A DNA stretch of 64,000 nt. Origin: Phytoseiulus persimilis. Taxonomy: Eukaryota > Arthropoda > Arachnida > Mesostigmata > Phytoseiidae. Below the pieces are notes generated by a model. It was not told where the DNA came from. It saw only the letters and a list, made by a program, of their open reading frames with translations, and did not search any database. The DNA lies in contig CM075102.1 of NCBI GenBank assembly GCA_037576195.1, positions 39,242,745 through 39,306,744 on the forward strand, in the 5' to 3' direction. Shown here piece by piece: positions 1 to 10,522 of this stretch (positions are counted from its first letter, which is position 1; each line of letters begins with the position of its first letter). The position numbers and the translations under genes were made by a program.

Positions 1-45
1 TGCGGACAAACTGACAGACTGACAAACTGACAAACTGACAGACTA
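1..45. repeat. 8-bp tandem repeat, GACARACT units
   Basis: Five or so head-to-tail copies of an 8-bp unit, alternating GACAAACT and GACAGACT, begin at the window edge and end near position 45. This is a simple microsatellite-like array that may continue to the left of the window. No gene overlaps it. Confidence 0.75.
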
Positions 46-349
46 AGCCGATTATATATAGTAAGGATCGTCGAAGCTGGCATCACGGAACTCCCAAGTC
101 GACTCTCATATGTAGCATGATTCAGCGATGTTCTCCACGTCCGAACTTCTTTTGACAGCGGGTGCGTGTGCAAGGGGATAGTTATGAGTCGACAACGGAG
201 AAGCGTGAGGGACCATTCAGCATACCTCCGCACTGGAAATCGCGGCTGTCAACACCGTCGATCTGTCCTGCAGTCTATAACCAACTTGAGGAAGCCATAC
301 GGGACCTTCACTTCGGCCACTTCATGGTAGTCAGATTGATCCACGAGCT

Positions 350-355
350 TTTATT
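350..355 (-). terminator. Poly(A) signal AATAAA
   Basis: Canonical AATAAA on the minus strand just downstream of the stop of the 673-aa secreted orphan gene. Confidence 0.6.
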
Positions 356-387
356 GTCCAATCCCGTTTCATTTGACCTCCTCTCCC

Positions 388-2409
388 TCAGTCGAAAGTG
401 CCATATTTCGAAGAGGAGCCCTCACAGAATAAGTCTAGCAAGCTCACGCCTTTCGCTTTCTTTGTGAAAATCTCCGCCAAGCGCGTCGAAATGTTATCAG
501 CCTTATCTTTAACCTCAAGAGTAGAACTACATTTCTTCAGGAAGGCGTCAACGAAGTTGGCGTACCTTTCATAAGCGATCGCAAGCTCTGGCAGCGTCGG
601 CATCTGTTCTGGAAGATAATGCTGCGGCGGAGGCGCCAGCGATTCATCGACGAAACCGACGATCAACTCCGTCTCGTTAGCAGATAACTTCCCCAAGGCG
701 GCTGCCCTCCTCACGTCGGTCTTGAATGACTCGAAGAATCCACTCTCGTCCGTTTGAATCAGATCCAGGAGTTTTTTTCGATATCGTTTAACGAGATCAG
801 ATTCCAGCTTCCGATAAAAACACTCGACTCGTCCGACATAACGGTCTGGTATTACGTCCACTGAACTTTGGAGGCTGTCGATCCAATTCCGGATGAAGTA
901 AACCCGCATCGTTACAACACGTTTCCAATCGTTGCGTGCGAGCCTTTCCACCAGCAGTGTGGAGGTTTCACACGTTTTCCTCTCGAATCTTCGGGATTCG
1001 AGCAAAAAATACCAGATGAGTTCATCGTCCATGATTCCACAGTGTTCGAATTGAGTCGCGTAATCACCCGATTGGGAAGTTTTCTTCACGAAGGTTGTAC
1101 ACTGCCTGGCTCGTGTAATTCTCTCACCCTCCTTCACAGTCGGGAGGATATGTTTCGAAGGACATTGCTTCCCTCCCGTTTCTGTCCTCGCATCCACCTC
1201 GAGCCGCGTTGTGAGGTTCTGGTTGAGGTTGAGGATTTTCTGCAGATCAGCCGCAGGCATCGCAACATAGGCACAGACCAGTTTTTTGACAGGTGCGAGT
1301 TGCCGCGTGATCTCTGCCAACCGTTTCTCGCACCTGGGCGCTAATCTAGATTTACGGTAAGCTATTGAAGCGACTTCTTTCCTCAAGAGGAACGAAGACA
1401 GGGAATTTCTGAGGAGGATTTCGTCGAAAACTTTTTGTATCTTCTCCGTGTGCACCCTCGATGATCTCGTGGCCAGAAGTCTGAGCTCGTTCAGATTCGC
1501 GAAGCGAGAAGAATTATACGCGATGAAGTCCGTGAGAGTCCAATCTTTTTTCGGCCCAAGTAAAACGCCTTCTCTTTGATACATTTCTATTGCGTTCACA
1601 ATCGTTAGGACTTCAACATCTTCGAGCCCGATCTGAACAGAGAATCTGCAAACGTCCTGGCTGAAAATGCGCGTGCTCAGCTCGGAAGACTTGCTCCCGA
1701 AAAACATTTTCATAATTTTAAACCTCTGGATTCCCAGAAGCAGCCACATGGTGTCATGGAGTTCGTCAGTGATGTTGGACGAAATCATTCCAACCGCGAG
1801 TCGGTGCCACTTGCTGAACCACACGTGAGCAGGCATCGGTACCGCCGGGAGTTCCGGAAAAGCGAGTCGGATACGATCACAGACGGATTTCACAAGACTC
1901 GTGTTCGCGGTTCTGGAGCTATGAACAGCTCGAGGAACGATTTCACAAAGGCCTCCCGGCATCGATTGCCTTTCAATTTCCTCGAACATTCCGAGCAGGC
2001 TCTCCGGCGTTTCTGAGATTTGCGTGAGAAGATCGTGTAGGGTGGAATTCTTCAATACCTGATACTCCAACTCCAGCTTATCCCAGTGCTCTTCGGTGAC
2101 GTCTTCAGGATCCTCCAGTTCGGGATGATCATGGAGGAGTTTCGAGGTCAAGTTTGCAATGGAATCGCGAATGAGGCTACTGGCCACAGTAGTTGCGTTA
2201 GCGAGAGCTTCCTTCGAGTAAAGTTTGAAAAAATGTAGGCTGACCCGTGAGCTGTAGTCGTATTCGCGACAGATTTTGAATCGATCTCCTTTGAATTCAT
2301 CGTGCTCAGCTTTGAGAGGCTCTAGAACGGTCCCAACCAAGCTTCTCTGATTGGTAGCACATAGTGAGGACACACATAATACCGAGAAAAGGAACACCAA
2401 GACGTTCAT
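388..2409 (-). CDS. Secreted orphan protein, 673 aa, intronless
   Basis: Single-exon gene. The N-terminus (MNVLVFLFSVLCVSSLCA) is a clear signal peptide, so the product is probably secreted or luminal. The remaining ~650 residues look mostly alpha-helical, with about a dozen cysteines and several N-glycosylation sequons, and no second hydrophobic segment that would anchor it. The ATG is the first in frame and starts the signal peptide. An AATAAA poly(A) signal lies 33-38 bases past the stop. I see no HExxH, kinase, protease or lectin motif and do not recognise the family. It shares a general look (signal peptide, long helical Cys-poor body, few or no introns) with the orphans at 10523-12596 and 24415-25267, but I could not align them and do not claim homology. 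Confidence 0.75.
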   Translation of the reverse strand: MNVLVFLFSVLCVSSLCATNQRSLVGTVLEPLKAEHDEFKGDRFKICREYDYSSRVSLHFFKLYSKEALANATTVASSLIRDSIANLTSKLLHDHPELEDPEDVTEEHWDKLELEYQVLKNSTLHDLLTQISETPESLLGMFEEIERQSMPGGLCEIVPRAVHSSRTANTSLVKSVCDRIRLAFPELPAVPMPAHVWFSKWHRLAVGMISSNITDELHDTMWLLLGIQRFKIMKMFFGSKSSELSTRIFSQDVCRFSVQIGLEDVEVLTIVNAIEMYQREGVLLGPKKDWTLTDFIAYNSSRFANLNELRLLATRSSRVHTEKIQKVFDEILLRNSLSSFLLRKEVASIAYRKSRLAPRCEKRLAEITRQLAPVKKLVCAYVAMPAADLQKILNLNQNLTTRLEVDARTETGGKQCPSKHILPTVKEGERITRARQCTTFVKKTSQSGDYATQFEHCGIMDDELIWYFLLESRRFERKTCETSTLLVERLARNDWKRVVTMRVYFIRNWIDSLQSSVDVIPDRYVGRVECFYRKLESDLVKRYRKKLLDLIQTDESGFFESFKTDVRRAAALGKLSANETELIVGFVDESLAPPPQHYLPEQMPTLPELAIAYERYANFVDAFLKKCSSTLEVKDKADNISTRLAEIFTKKAKGVSLLDLFCEGSSSKYGTFD

Positions 2410-2685
2410 CGCAGACGCGCTTGACTATGGTCTCGGGCGAGTCCACAGCATTTCTATAGCCAGAAAGTTTGCTCAGCCGAAATTCACAAGAACTGTTGGA
2501 GGGGATCGCGTGCGAGGTTGCAAATCGATCCCGGACTCGATTCCGTGCAACTGATTTTCCCGCAAGGTGTCTTAACTCAAACCGACTCTCGGATCAGATC
2601 CGAGCCGGAGACAATTGCAAGATGAACATCAACCCACTGAACAACTCAAGACAACACAAACCAAAGCTTAGTACGAGCTCCATAT

Positions 2686-2691
2686 TTTATT
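2686..2691 (-). terminator. Poly(A) signal AATAAA
   Basis: AATAAA on the minus strand about 250 bases past the stop of the activin-receptor-like ectodomain gene and before the next gene starts at 2409. It supports that this transcript ends without kinase exons. Confidence 0.6.
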
Positions 2692-2939
2692 GACCCTCTA
2701 TTCAGACATGGCTACCCACCAAGACAGCGCCTGAATCTCATGTTCTGCTTCGCGAACCCTTGAACCAAGTTTTTTGGAGAATACTGACCGCTGAGATTGC
2801 AGCCGATCGCTGGCTTTTTGACCCGGAACAGGGACTGCGAGGCAGAGCATTATAGAGGAGCAGAAATGGATTGTGATTTTGTTGACATCGTCAGCTCGCT
2901 CGCCCACGAGAAAATGGGGTAAGCCTTCAGCCTGGCGCA

Positions 2940-3763
2940 TCATTTTTGCTTGATGAAAATCGAAGGCAGAGTTTTGAAGTTTGAGTTGCACATATCGCTC
3001 AAACAGCAGCAGAAAATAACTTGATGACTGCTGCTTATTTTCTGAACGATACACGCGCTCTTGCTGTCGCTCTCTTTGGCGACTCGGATGCATTGGTCGT
3101 TTTCGCCGGACTCTCTGGACCAACAGCCAGCCGATGATATCTGGAAAAATTATCAATTAGGTTGAGAAATTCATTCCTCGCGATCGTTGTCTGCCTATTG
3201 AAGTCGAAGAGGTCCCGCTCGAACGACTCGATTCATTTTTCCATGAAATGCTTCCAAGCTGCACGGATTGTTATTTCGAGAAGGAGTCCGTCCAAGAGGG
3301 GGGTGGGAATCGAATTTCTTTTAGCTCTTTTCGAGGAGCGGAGACTCGAACTCACCTTATGATTGGCAGTCTTCATGTTTTGATGGAAAACTCCGAAGCA
3401 GTAGGGAGGCGCGTTCTCCAGAGCCTCGCAAGTCTCGGTGGCGTTCTTTTGCCCAGTCATGGTTTCGTTGATGAACGAGCATTTGAACTTCTCATGGCCT
3501 CCTCCTTCTCCGGAGATGTGATTGTTCTGCGACGCGGCACAGACGAAGAACAAAGCCAGAGCCAAGATCAGTAGCCAGAGCACCATGCAGAACGTGAAGT
3601 TGTCGTTCTTAACTTTCACGCTCTTGGGGCTCGGTCTCGTTCCACGGGATTGATCAGGGAAGCGGATCTTCACTTCGGCGGGAACTCGCTCCTCCTGAGA
3701 TGGTTGCCTGTCAGCGTTCCAAGCAGGCACTCCGGCGGTTGCGTTTTTCAGATCGGCGGCCAT
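2940..3763 (-). CDS. Activin type II receptor-like ectodomain protein without kinase
   Basis: Two exons, 3356-3763 and 2940-3140, joined in phase 0 by a GTGAGT donor and a TTTTTCCAG acceptor; 202 aa. The product carries one activin type II receptor ectodomain (three-finger fold) with ten cysteines in family order: C-x7-C and YCF in exon 1, then GCW, two single cysteines, FCCC, three residues and MCN in exon 2. The FCCC..MCN..F...P ending is typical of type II receptors. The stop TGA follows 15 residues after CN, with no donor GT between, no second membrane segment and no kinase. Residues 58-77 are hydrophobic: from the first ATG they form a type II signal anchor; from Met60 (3586) they form a cleavable signal peptide (MVLWLLILALALFFVCAAS). 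Either way the ectodomain faces outward or is secreted, so a ligand-binding decoy role is likely by inference. Confidence 0.85.
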
Positions 3764-5432
3764 ATTCTACGGTGAACTGGATACAGCTCCGGTTTGAAAT
3801 GAGTCGTGCTCGAGCAGCGACTACAATGTTGCTGAAGTTGTTGATTCGGAGAGGGTCCTTGAGAGCGTTTCCTTCGCCGGCATTCTCGGGGCGCTTCGGG
3901 TCAAGCTCCGAAGGGGTGGGTGAGACTCGAGATCGAGCCGCGCTAATCAGAAAACAGTGAAGGCCGCAATCGAAAGAGGATATGCCCTCGGCAGAGCTCC
4001 GAAGCGAATGCATCCTTGAGGGCGCCAGATGGACTGATATCTCATTCGAGAATTCGGTTTAATGCTGGGAGACTACCTCTGGCGCAGCAGATTAGCAGCA
4101 CTCATCTCGCCGGCTTGGATGCAACTAGATCGATACGATCACTCTTCCGTTCGAGCTGGACATGCGCGGCGGCTCTTTCCAATTCTGGCCAAAAATCACT
4201 CCCTGCAGTGGAACGTTCCTGGCCATTCTTAAGAGCCGTACACCCATGAATTTATCGACTCAAGCGCTTCAAATAAACTATCCCGGGTACGCGACGCACC
4301 AGTCAGGTCAGCGGGCGGACCCTTGCCATCATATCAGCTGGATATTATGATACGTGGGTACCTCACCGAAGAGCCACGGGCATGAAGCTTCGCGAGTAGC
4401 TTTGGGTGCCGGCACGACCGACAGCCGGCGATTTCAGATCGATTTCCTAGGGTGTTAACGTGCAGAATGAAGCGATGAGCTAGCAACCCCCAATAACCTT
4501 TCGAGGAACACATCATCTGAGGTAGCCGTCGAGTCGTCTCAAACTTCGAGCGAAGTAACATCGGAGGCTCCATCTTGAAGCCCCTCATTTTCGAGAAACA
4601 GGGTCGCTTTCGGCTCGAGGAGATGCTGTTGGCGTACACGCAAGATGCGACTTCTCCGAATGGTATCGAATTCGAATTCGCCGAGAGAGACCTCGGAGAT
4701 ATTTTCACATTCAACGCCCTTGAGGCTCTGATATTGCTTTTGTAATCTAGAAAATATTCTGGAAAAGTGCGTCGAGAGACCGTTCGTTGGAGAACATAGA
4801 CGGAGGCGAGACGACCAATCGTCGGAACGAAAAGCGAGAGCGCGACGGCCTTCGCGGGCTCATTTATTCTGAGCTCCAACCGGCGCTGACAAATCACCGC
4901 TCGCTGGTCGGCCATGGGCTCCTGGATCTACTTTGATCTCTGGGCGAAGAGAATGGGAGCCATGGAAGGCGGCCGGCCGTCAGGATCACGCCCAACGTTC
5001 AGGCTCTGACCTCAGGCTCGAGCTAGCGTCAAAGCAGAGCGGATGCGAATCTGCACGTTTGCCGCAAACCTCGCTGAGCGTTCGGCGCCCTCATCGGATG
5101 TGTTCTTCGGTCGAGAAGGCCCGTTGCGTTGGGTTGAGCCTACAGATGCCCTTGGACGACCTATTTTCGCGTAACAATGCGTCAAATCTCTTCAACTACC
5201 CTCTCCCGTCACTTGCCGTGGTGGCCTATGAACCGAAACTAAGGCTCACGTCCCAAAGTTCTGGATACGCACCCTGCAGCTCGATATCGTCACCGATGAC
5301 CTCGACGCTTGCTCAATAGTTTGTGAAAGAGGACCCAACAGCGATACATAATTGAAGCCGCGGGAACTTTTGTCCGGCGCACGCTCAGCCTGACAATTAT
5401 TCCGAAGAACCGCAAAAACATCTCATGAGACC
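3764..5432. other. Intergenic, between divergent genes
   Basis: Lies between the start of the minus-strand ectodomain gene and the plus-strand Ly6-like gene, so both promoters should sit here. No TATA box stands out. Open frames exist on both strands. The most protein-like is plus 4521-4745, which has no start codon or convincing acceptor (see findings). A 193-codon minus-strand frame at 4334-4915 overlaps it and shows no motif. Confidence 0.5.
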
Positions 5433-6324
5433 ATGTCCACCTACCGAACTCTGGCTCATAACCCCACTATGGCTCTGTGGCTCGTGTTGCTGGCGGGCCT
5501 GGCCGCCGCCCAGCGTATGTGTTTCGACCACATTTTCGGGTTTTGCTTTGACTTCAAAAAAACTGTTGAAAATAAGTTTTCCGGTTCGCACGGCGGATGC
5601 ATGTGTGATGCTACGGATTTCCCGCATCCTATTCATTTCAGTTGATGGAGATCGTCGTTCCGGTCAAGTCATTCGATGTCACACCTGCGAGGCTGATTTC
5701 TCTAGCGAGAGGTGATTATCCCCGATTTCCGTTTGTTATTAAGTGCGTCTGGTTCCATGAAATCGGAAAATCGGAAATCCCTTTCTCGTTTCTTCAGGTA
5801 CGACATAACCAATCCGTGTCTCGTTGGAGATCGCAGAGACAACAGTCGTGACCTCGCACAATGCAGCCGAAACTCTCGCTTTTGCAAGGTATGCTATTAG
5901 AAACATTGCCACATCAATTCATTCCGCCTGTTCTCCTCTGGAGGGACCCCTGGTCCACCTCCGTCTCACCAGACAGGGTCCTAATACGATGCGATATCGT
6001 TTCCAGGCTGAAGTGACGCGTCAACACGGGCTTCTCGTGTCCTTCGGTCGCAGCTGCGCCGAATTCTGTGCTCCAAATTGTGTGACCAAAGGTTTTGGAA
6101 TCGTCCGCGAGACTTGCATTTATTGCTGTTCGAACGATGCGTCGTGTAGGGAAGATATTGAGGAAAAAACGAAGGTTGTCCAACCAAGATCAACCAAGCG
6201 GAAAAACTCTACATCATTGCCTCATTCGTCAGCATGCCATCTGCTCGGGAAACCAAAGTTTCGGGAGCTCGCCCTTCTTGCTGCTGCTATCTACTCCTCA
6301 ATCCACGTGTTGCCCCGGATGTGA
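5433..6324 (+). CDS. Ly6/quiver (sleepless)-like Cys-rich surface protein
   Basis: Four exons: 5433-5514, 5642-5711, 5798-5888, 6007-6324. All have GT..AG borders and phases agree (1, 2, 0), giving 186 aa. Exon 1 encodes a signal peptide (MALWLVLLAGLAAAQ from the second Met at 5469; the first ATG at 5433 adds 12 residues). The mature part has the quiver/sleepless layout: IRCHTCEA, YDITNPC, QC, FCK, then SC..FC..NC and a closing TCIYCCSNDASC, the CC-x4-C end of a three-finger fold with the usual final Asn missing. The last ~20 residues are hydrophobic, as in a GPI-anchoring signal. Family members are GPI-anchored modulators of ion channels and receptors; that role here is inference. The four-exon layout fits the family. 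Confidence 0.82.
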
Positions 6325-6472
6325 GGGATAATATTGTTTAGCGAGGATTCATAGGAAGGGGAAACCGTGCCCAGAAATCCATATCGCCGTTCACTTTAAT
6401 ATGTTGTTCGTTAGCGTTGCATATGAACTGTCCAATTCCCGGTGATCTTATTGTCCGGATGAGTTAGAAAAG

Positions 6473-6478
6473 AATAAA
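6473..6478 (+). terminator. Poly(A) signal AATAAA
   Basis: AATAAA about 150 bases downstream of the stop codon of the Ly6/quiver-like gene. Confidence 0.6.
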
Positions 6479-9400
6479 GTCGTTGCTTTGAGAAAGATGA
6501 CAACTTTGCGTCTTTGACTTGATCACCGGAGTGGGAGTCGACGTCGAAACACAAACAAATAACAATCAGCTGATTGTGTTTAAATATGCGGACAGTGGTG
6601 TGTACGGAGCGTACACAAACCGCGTCACTGACGTCGGCCGCCGTTGCGTTAAGCCGTCTTGTATGGCACCCTGGGGGGCTTTTTAGTCTGTTGAATTATT
6701 GAGCCCGCGATCCCTCAGTGCCCTCCTTGGTCTGCTCTCCGGCGCTCCTTACTCGGGCCCAGTCTCTGGCTCGTAGCTCTACCGACTCCGACCAGCCGAT
6801 CCCACTGTCTCCATTCCGAAACGACGAGGAAAAGAATGGAGTGGAGAACTCGGTACCAGTCTCGCCTCAGAACCACAAACAGAGTTGGAAACAAGAGCAG
6901 CTCGGGAACGCAAGTTCCGCGGGAGACTCGAATCGTCCGCGGCTCCGCTCAGCGAACGAAATGGTCAGAACTTGTTCCGTTCTTGCGACGTTTTCTCCTG
7001 GTTTGCTTCGTTTGTCCACTCCTCTATGGGCTGCTCCGCGCCAGAGCTCATCTACCATTCGAACATTGTTCTAGATATGTTGCATTCTCGCTGCGCAGGA
7101 TTCGTTTCCTGAATAGCCATGGGAGAAAAGCATCCGTTCAGCTTCATTCTTCTGACCACAGGCAACAAATTGATTCTGGAGTTCATTCTCAATCTCGAAG
7201 CGCGTCTGCTGGTGTTTCTCTGAGAACCTCAATTTTATTTATATACGTTCCAATCTGAAGGATTCCCTCTGTGACAGCTCATGCCGTCAAACGGACGTGT
7301 GTCGTCCTGAAGATCGCGAGCACACAAAAATACATAGCGGCGGAGTACAGACGAACGATAGCGCTGCGCGCGTCTCGCACTCGGGTCGACCTCAGGCTGG
7401 TCCGTCACCTAGGGCTCAGGTCTAAAGAAGGAGAGCTTATCGCTGCATCAGCCGGATCCAACGTGAGATTATCATTATTGAGATGCTATCAGTCGGGAAT
7501 TCCAAAGGATAGGCCGCTTTTTGGAATCGAAGCTATCTCTCTATCTATGCGAGGCAACCTCGTCGACTTGGCTGCCATGGACGATTCTCCACAACGAAGC
7601 AAAGTGCTCAAAAGATCCCTCTAGAGAATCTGCTCGTTGATCCTTCCAATACACACACCTCAGTGAGATTCATGGACCAGCCGATAAGCGGGAGCTTCGA
7701 GCATGGATTCATGTGACATCCGCGCAAACACTTCAGCATTCACGGATCCTCATTCCCCGTTCTGAACGAGAAGGGCATTCCCAAATATCATTGCTCATAT
7801 CGCCCGAGCTGTTTGATCATGAAAGAGCTCACTGTGGAAGCTCGAGTACGTTCAGATGTAACAAAACTCAAGTCGAGTAGGATGGGACCGCAAGGTTGGG
7901 GAATACATGCCCGTACTCGATGGAGCGAGCTGGCTCGTCGCCGCCACGAGATTCCCGCAAGGTCCCATCGTTTGGTTTCTCCCTTGTCGTTTTCCCTCGT
8001 TCGTTGGTCGACCGATGACGTCATGGCTGGGATGGAACGGTTTCTGGCCGGGTCCCCGAGGAGATTAGGAAGCGGGTGGACAAAGTCGAGATGACAGAGT
8101 TCGCTCAGGTGTCCATCACCGACTTCCGGTAGATAGCCGATGTCCCTTCGCTTAGCTCCTCGCTGTCTTGCCGCTCACTTTAGTGCTGACTACTTCAGAT
8201 AACAGCAACGGCAACAGGAGATTTCCACGTCTCATGGATTGACCTAGCGTGTCAGATACCGCCAGCCGATACACCTCCGGGACGCCCAAGATAAAAGCTT
8301 CGCGTTGTGGTGCATAGTACGTTCGAACGCACGCATGTCTCCCAGTGTGTGTGACCGGGCGTGGATGTCTCCCCGACATGGATCTCGTATGTCAACCGAT
8401 CCTTCCGACAGAGTCTTTTGCGCTCAGTTGTCGCCGACTTCGTGCAGAGCTGAAGTGTAGATAGCACACGAACAAGTCTGCCGCTGACACGGCTCGCTGA
8501 TTGGCAGATCCATTCTTATCTCGGCACCGTGCTCATCGCTACAAAGAACGCTGGCGCTGAGGGGAGCCGTCGCAAAAATCAATGGACGCGAGTCTCAAGT
8601 TGCTCCAGCTTCCAATTTAAGGCTCCTGATTGAGTTGTTGATTGTGTGCGGGCACTTTGGATTTTTCAGCTGATGTCACGCCTGTATCGACAATATCCGC
8701 GAATCGAGTGCACGGGCGACGCACGAGGGGAGGGATCGGGAGCGGTGACTTCTTGACAGAGATGAGAGAGCAAGAACCAGATTCTCAATTGACGACGCAA
8801 ATGACAAAATCCACGGCATGAAATATTGGATCGGGAGTGGGGCACGTTTTTGGGCGGAGTTGGTCTTGCCACACTGGGTCCACCAATCATCAACAAGCAA
8901 GGCGGTCAGCGCCTCCGCGAGCGAGCGGGTAGAAGCACCAGGTCGACTGACTCGGAGGGGAGCACGTCTGGATTTCACGCGATCCCGACTTGCTCGTACG
9001 TGACCGAATGAGGTATCTGTTGATAGATGCTCAGGAAATTATCTATCTGTACAAGGGATCCGAGACCGCGTCGGCAATCTGCGTCTCCTTTGGTGAAGAG
9101 CGTTTCCTCTGGAAATATCCGAACGCAAATCTTGCGATCCGAGCTGTTGACTCTTGACTCAGCGGCCTTCCGCAAAAATACGGGTTCGAATCCCAGAATC
9201 TCCGATTCTGAGCCAGTGATGACCAGAATCGGAGGTCGATCGATTTCCATGCTGCTAAAGAATCAGGTGTTTCCGTCTCGCTTTGGGTCGGACTTTCTCG
9301 GGCTTATTCTAACTGGATTTATTCTGGCCCGGAAAGCTTTGAGGATCTGGATTCCAGTACAGAGATCCGACTGTCCTGTGACCTCGCCCCCTCGAATCGC

Positions 9401-10522
9401 CCTCGATCGTTATCGTCCTTCGACGAACGTCATCTAACGGCGCCCCAGTTTGTCTACAGCCAGCCAGGTGGACACTCTAACTTTCACAGACACGACGGTG
9501 CCCCAACGATGCTTGACTTATGACGGCTGCAAAAACTTCAAATACCTCCAAGCATATCAGCACATGGACGTGTCTCACGAAAATATCGAGACATGAATCT
9601 GGCTTCAAATATAGGACTCTTCGCCCTCACCCGGACTCGGGGACCCCTAATCACAACTTGCACCAGTTCGCAGACGCCAGTCGAGTTCGGGCACTCAGCT
9701 TTTTGAAGAGCTCGAGAGATCGACTTCGACACAGGGGCTCACGAGGGGGTGATGGGTTTATTCCTAGTGCAGCCAGAAGGTTGGAGCTTCTCGTAGTTTA
9801 TTTCATTGACAAACCCTTTCCCGATCCCTGTTGTCGGGTGGGTGGTCGAAAAATATCCCGGACGAGGGTGCATTGCGGGAGATATTGTTCAGGAAGCTGG
9901 CTCCCGCAATCGGAACGGAGCGTCCCGGGCGATCGATGATCTCCATCAGCTCTTCCCTCGCGATTCATTCGTCGGATGAATTCATTTGATCGCGAATCCT
10001 CAGAACTTGCAGATTCCGGCAATGGTTGTGTGTCCAGAGGCTTCCAGTGCCTGGGGACGAAATCTCCCAACGCCGGACCTCGCAGAGAGGATATTGCTTC
10101 CAATCCCTGCGCTCCTGCTCGACAGTTGGTTCCTCGTGAGACGGCGTCCAAGTCGGGGGAAGTTGTTCGAAGCCACGACTTTTTCGCCTAGAAAATCCCA
10201 AGGCTAAGCTGGGCTAACTCATTTGCAGCCTGCTTAAACAACGGGCTCCGTCATTGGGCATTTCGAGTCGCGCATTGTGACTCCTTATTGAGACGAGCTA
10301 AGATGCAACGCCAGGCTCCGTGAACTTTTCTCCTCCCAAGTCGTTCATGGCTCTCATTTACAGCCACAGACAGATAGACTGGGACCACCTCACTGGACAG
10401 CACGGATCACAGCAATTCCTGGGCAAATGTTAGCTTTCGTGAAAGTGTCTTCTAGCGTGTGATTCGATCTAGTTTCTCTCAACTGCAGACTGCTGTCTTG
10501 GACCACTCTCAATGTGTCGAGG
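6479..10522. other. Intergenic, no supported gene
   Basis: About 4 kb with many short overlapping frames on both strands and none backed by splice sites, signal peptide and stop together. One plus-strand stretch at 6960-7090 has a hydrophobic run (LLVCFVCPLLYGLL) and another at 8030-8130 reads as a hydrophilic C-terminal-like peptide, but neither connects to a start. The last few hundred bases should hold the promoter of the gene at 10523. Confidence 0.4.

Noticed and set aside
9176-9200. tRNA B-box-like GGGTTCGAATCCC
   Set aside because: No matching A box, acceptor stem or anticodon arm can be drawn at the right distance; the T-stem would have only three pairs.
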